A DNA stretch of 48,691 nucleotides from Dehalococcoidia bacterium (GTDB lineage Bacteria > Chloroflexota > Dehalococcoidia > Lucifugimonadales > Lucifugimonadaceae), in the NCBI GenBank assembly GCA_026421185.1, contig JAPKCH010000011.1:1-48691 (forward strand). The letters are read 5' to 3'. The translations under genes were made by a program, and so were the position numbers. Shown here one piece after another: positions 47,574 through 48,691 of this stretch; the first letter of the stretch is position 1, and every line of letters starts with the position of its first letter. The notes under the pieces were generated by a model. The model saw only the letters and a list, made by a program, of their open reading frames with translations, was not told where the DNA came from and ran no database searches.

Positions 47574-47961
47574 GTGTCGCGAGGAGGACGGACGGTCGCC
47601 GCTGTGTTTCGATACAGGGGAGGAAAGTCCGAGCACCTCAAGAATCAGAGTGCCTGCTAACGGCAGGGCGGGGCGACCCGACAGAAAGTGCAACAGAAAA
47701 AAAACCGCCAGAGCGCAAGCGTTTGGTAAGGATGAAACGGTGCGGTAAGAGCGCACCGCTCGGATGGAGACATTCGGGGCAAGGTAAACCTCACTCGGTG
47801 CAAGACCAAATAGGGAAGTGATGACCGGATTCGGGTAGCTTCCGGGTTGGTTGCTTGAGCCTGTGAGCAATTGCAGGCCTAGATGGATGACCGTCACTGG
47901 TTTCGCTTTATTGCGGAGCGAGTACAGGACTCGGCTTACAGTCCGCCTCGCGGCGAGACAC
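47574..47961 (+). ncRNA. rnpB: RNase P RNA, class A
   Basis: Conserved segments appear in the right order: GAGGAAAGTCCGAGC (about 47620), GGTAAGAGCGCACCG (about 47744), AGACCAAATAGG, TGGATGACCGTC and the closing ACTCGGCTTAC. Helix P1 can form between GTGTCGCGAGG at 47574-47584 and the CCTCGC...GACAC end at 47946-47961. The RNA is the catalytic component of RNase P and matures tRNA 5' ends. A T-A-G-T-A-C box at 47560-47565 is a candidate -10. A strong terminator follows. Confidence 0.95.
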
Positions 47962-47972
47962 CACTTACGTGA

Positions 47973-48008
47973 ATAGCCCCCGGTAAAACCGGGGGCTATT
48001 GTTTTTTT
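47973..48008 (+). terminator. Intrinsic terminator of rnpB
   Basis: A 12-bp perfect stem (ATAGCCCCCGGT at 47973-47984, ACCGGGGGCTAT at 47988-47999, loop AAA) is followed by a T-rich run (TGTTTTTTT). Confidence 0.93.
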
Positions 48009-48103
48009 GAGGGTTATCCACCGTGCGTCGTAGAACGACTTGGTCGTCGCTGTAATCGATCCATTCCCTAGCCCCTTCCCGAAGGAACGAAGACCGATTT
48101 GGC

Positions 48104-48691
48104 CTATTCAGGAATTGTGAACTCTACGTCCAATGTGTCGGCCATTTTCTTGAAGTAGTTGACGGTGTGGCGTGGGAGCGGGATGCCCTGTTCTTTGCGC
48201 TTGGCTACGTACTTGGAGTCAGGGTAGCCGGGGTACATAACATCGCCTGAGGCTTCTGGAGACGGCTCTTGAGCACGGAAGGCTCGGAGCATCTCGTCCA
48301 TGTCGGTCTTGAATTCTTCTGCAGGCCGGAACCCATCGATTCGAGTCGCCTGGAAGTAGTGACCGAAGCGTCCGCCCTTCGGGTTGTCCATCATCAGACC
48401 CGAAAGCCGCTCGCCCGGTAGAACACCACCAAGCACATCGGCCATCACGCCGATTCCTGTGCCCTTGTGAGCGCCGGTGTCGTACTTGCCACCGAGCGGT
48501 GGCTGACCAATCGATTCGCTTCGCTTTGAAATATCGGTTACAGGCTTGCCATCGGCGTCCTGCGCCCATCCTTCAGGAATATCGACCCCAAACGCCTGAG
48601 CGATCGAAACCTTGCCGTACGAGGTCATCGACGATGCCATATCGATAACGAAAGGAGGCTCTTCGCCAGCCGGAGCTGCAAACGCCATTGG
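48104..48691 (-). CDS. Malate/L-lactate dehydrogenase family (Ldh2) protein, 5' end beyond the window
   Basis: The frame is open to the right edge (the codon before Met is Pro), so only the C-terminal 195 or so residues are visible. FAAPAGEEPPFVIDMASS is the family's typical NAD-proximal segment, and LGGKYDTGAHKGTGIGVMADVLGGVL is the conserved glycine-rich stretch. Members reduce or oxidise 2-hydroxy acids such as malate, lactate, ureidoglycolate or 3-dehydro-sugar acids with NAD(P). Which substrate applies is unknown. Confidence 0.88.
   Translation of the reverse strand, partial: PMAFAAPAGEEPPFVIDMASSMTSYGKVSIAQAFGVDIPEGWAQDADGKPVTDISKRSESIGQPPLGGKYDTGAHKGTGIGVMADVLGGVLPGERLSGLMMDNPKGGRFGHYFQATRIDGFRPAEEFKTDMDEMLRAFRAQEPSPEASGDVMYPGYPDSKYVAKRKEQGIPLPRHTVNYFKKMADTLDVEFTIPE

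Noticed and set aside
47559-47897. A 112-residue open frame on the minus strand across rnpB
   Set aside because: It lies over the conserved core of RNase P RNA and has no protein-like features.

Overview
The window looks like a piece of a bacterial chromosome made mostly of housekeeping genes. My best guess at the source is a member of the Chloroflexota, perhaps the Dehalococcoidia/SAR202 side. The grounds are: the heat-shock set headed by an HspR-like MerR regulator; lipoproteins with Thr/Pro-rich linkers; no outer-membrane genes; and scattered sugar-acid and FAD oxidoreductase genes. This is inference from gene content, and no 16S gene is present to settle it. Base composition is moderate and even. 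TTG is used as a start codon unusually often.

Layout. (1) 1-5985: the end of a lipoprotein gene, a bidirectional terminator, a GarR-type dehydrogenase and a ferredoxin-NADP reductase on the minus strand, then ACT-domain malic enzyme, a DAO-family FAD oxidoreductase and a SprT-like metalloprotein on the plus strand. (2) 6318-14207: pyrimidine operon pyrR-pyrB-pyrC-carA-carB behind a classical PyrR-binding attenuator, with complementary segments for mutually exclusive antiterminator and terminator pairing. (3) 14280-17970: a gene remnant and methyltransferase on the minus strand, then modABC for molybdate uptake. (4) 17999-20717: lipoprotein, pyrF, DUF951 and a bifunctional-nuclease family gene ending at a terminator. 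(5) 20897-28508: complete ATP synthase operon atpI/Z-B-E-F-H-A-G-D-C ending in a perfect palindromic terminator; AtpB carries a large acidic insertion. (6) 28510-32931: a gene-poor gap, a 56-residue zinc-ribbon gene on the minus strand, then hspR-like, grpE and dnaK. (7) 33011-42318: xylulokinase, AcuC-like deacetylase, an anchored peptidase, a fumarylacetoacetase-fold sugar-acid enzyme and a MoxR-DUF58-DUF4129 module. (8) 42341-48691: pyruvate kinase; divergently, a zinc-ribbon coiled-coil protein followed directly by a serine-recombinase homologue lacking the known catalytic residues; a pirin-like remnant; an alpha/beta hydrolase; an inverted-repeat element; rnpB (RNase P RNA); and the 3' part of an Ldh2-family dehydrogenase.

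The genes cover de novo pyrimidine synthesis, oxidative phosphorylation, protein folding, molybdate import and carbon metabolism (malic enzyme, pyruvate kinase, sugar and sugar-acid enzymes). No CRISPR array, tRNA, rRNA or intact mobile element was seen. The most unusual items are the catalytically stripped recombinase coupled to a zinc-ribbon protein, the AtpB insertion, the PyrR attenuator, the small zinc-ribbon gene, and the two gene-end remnants.
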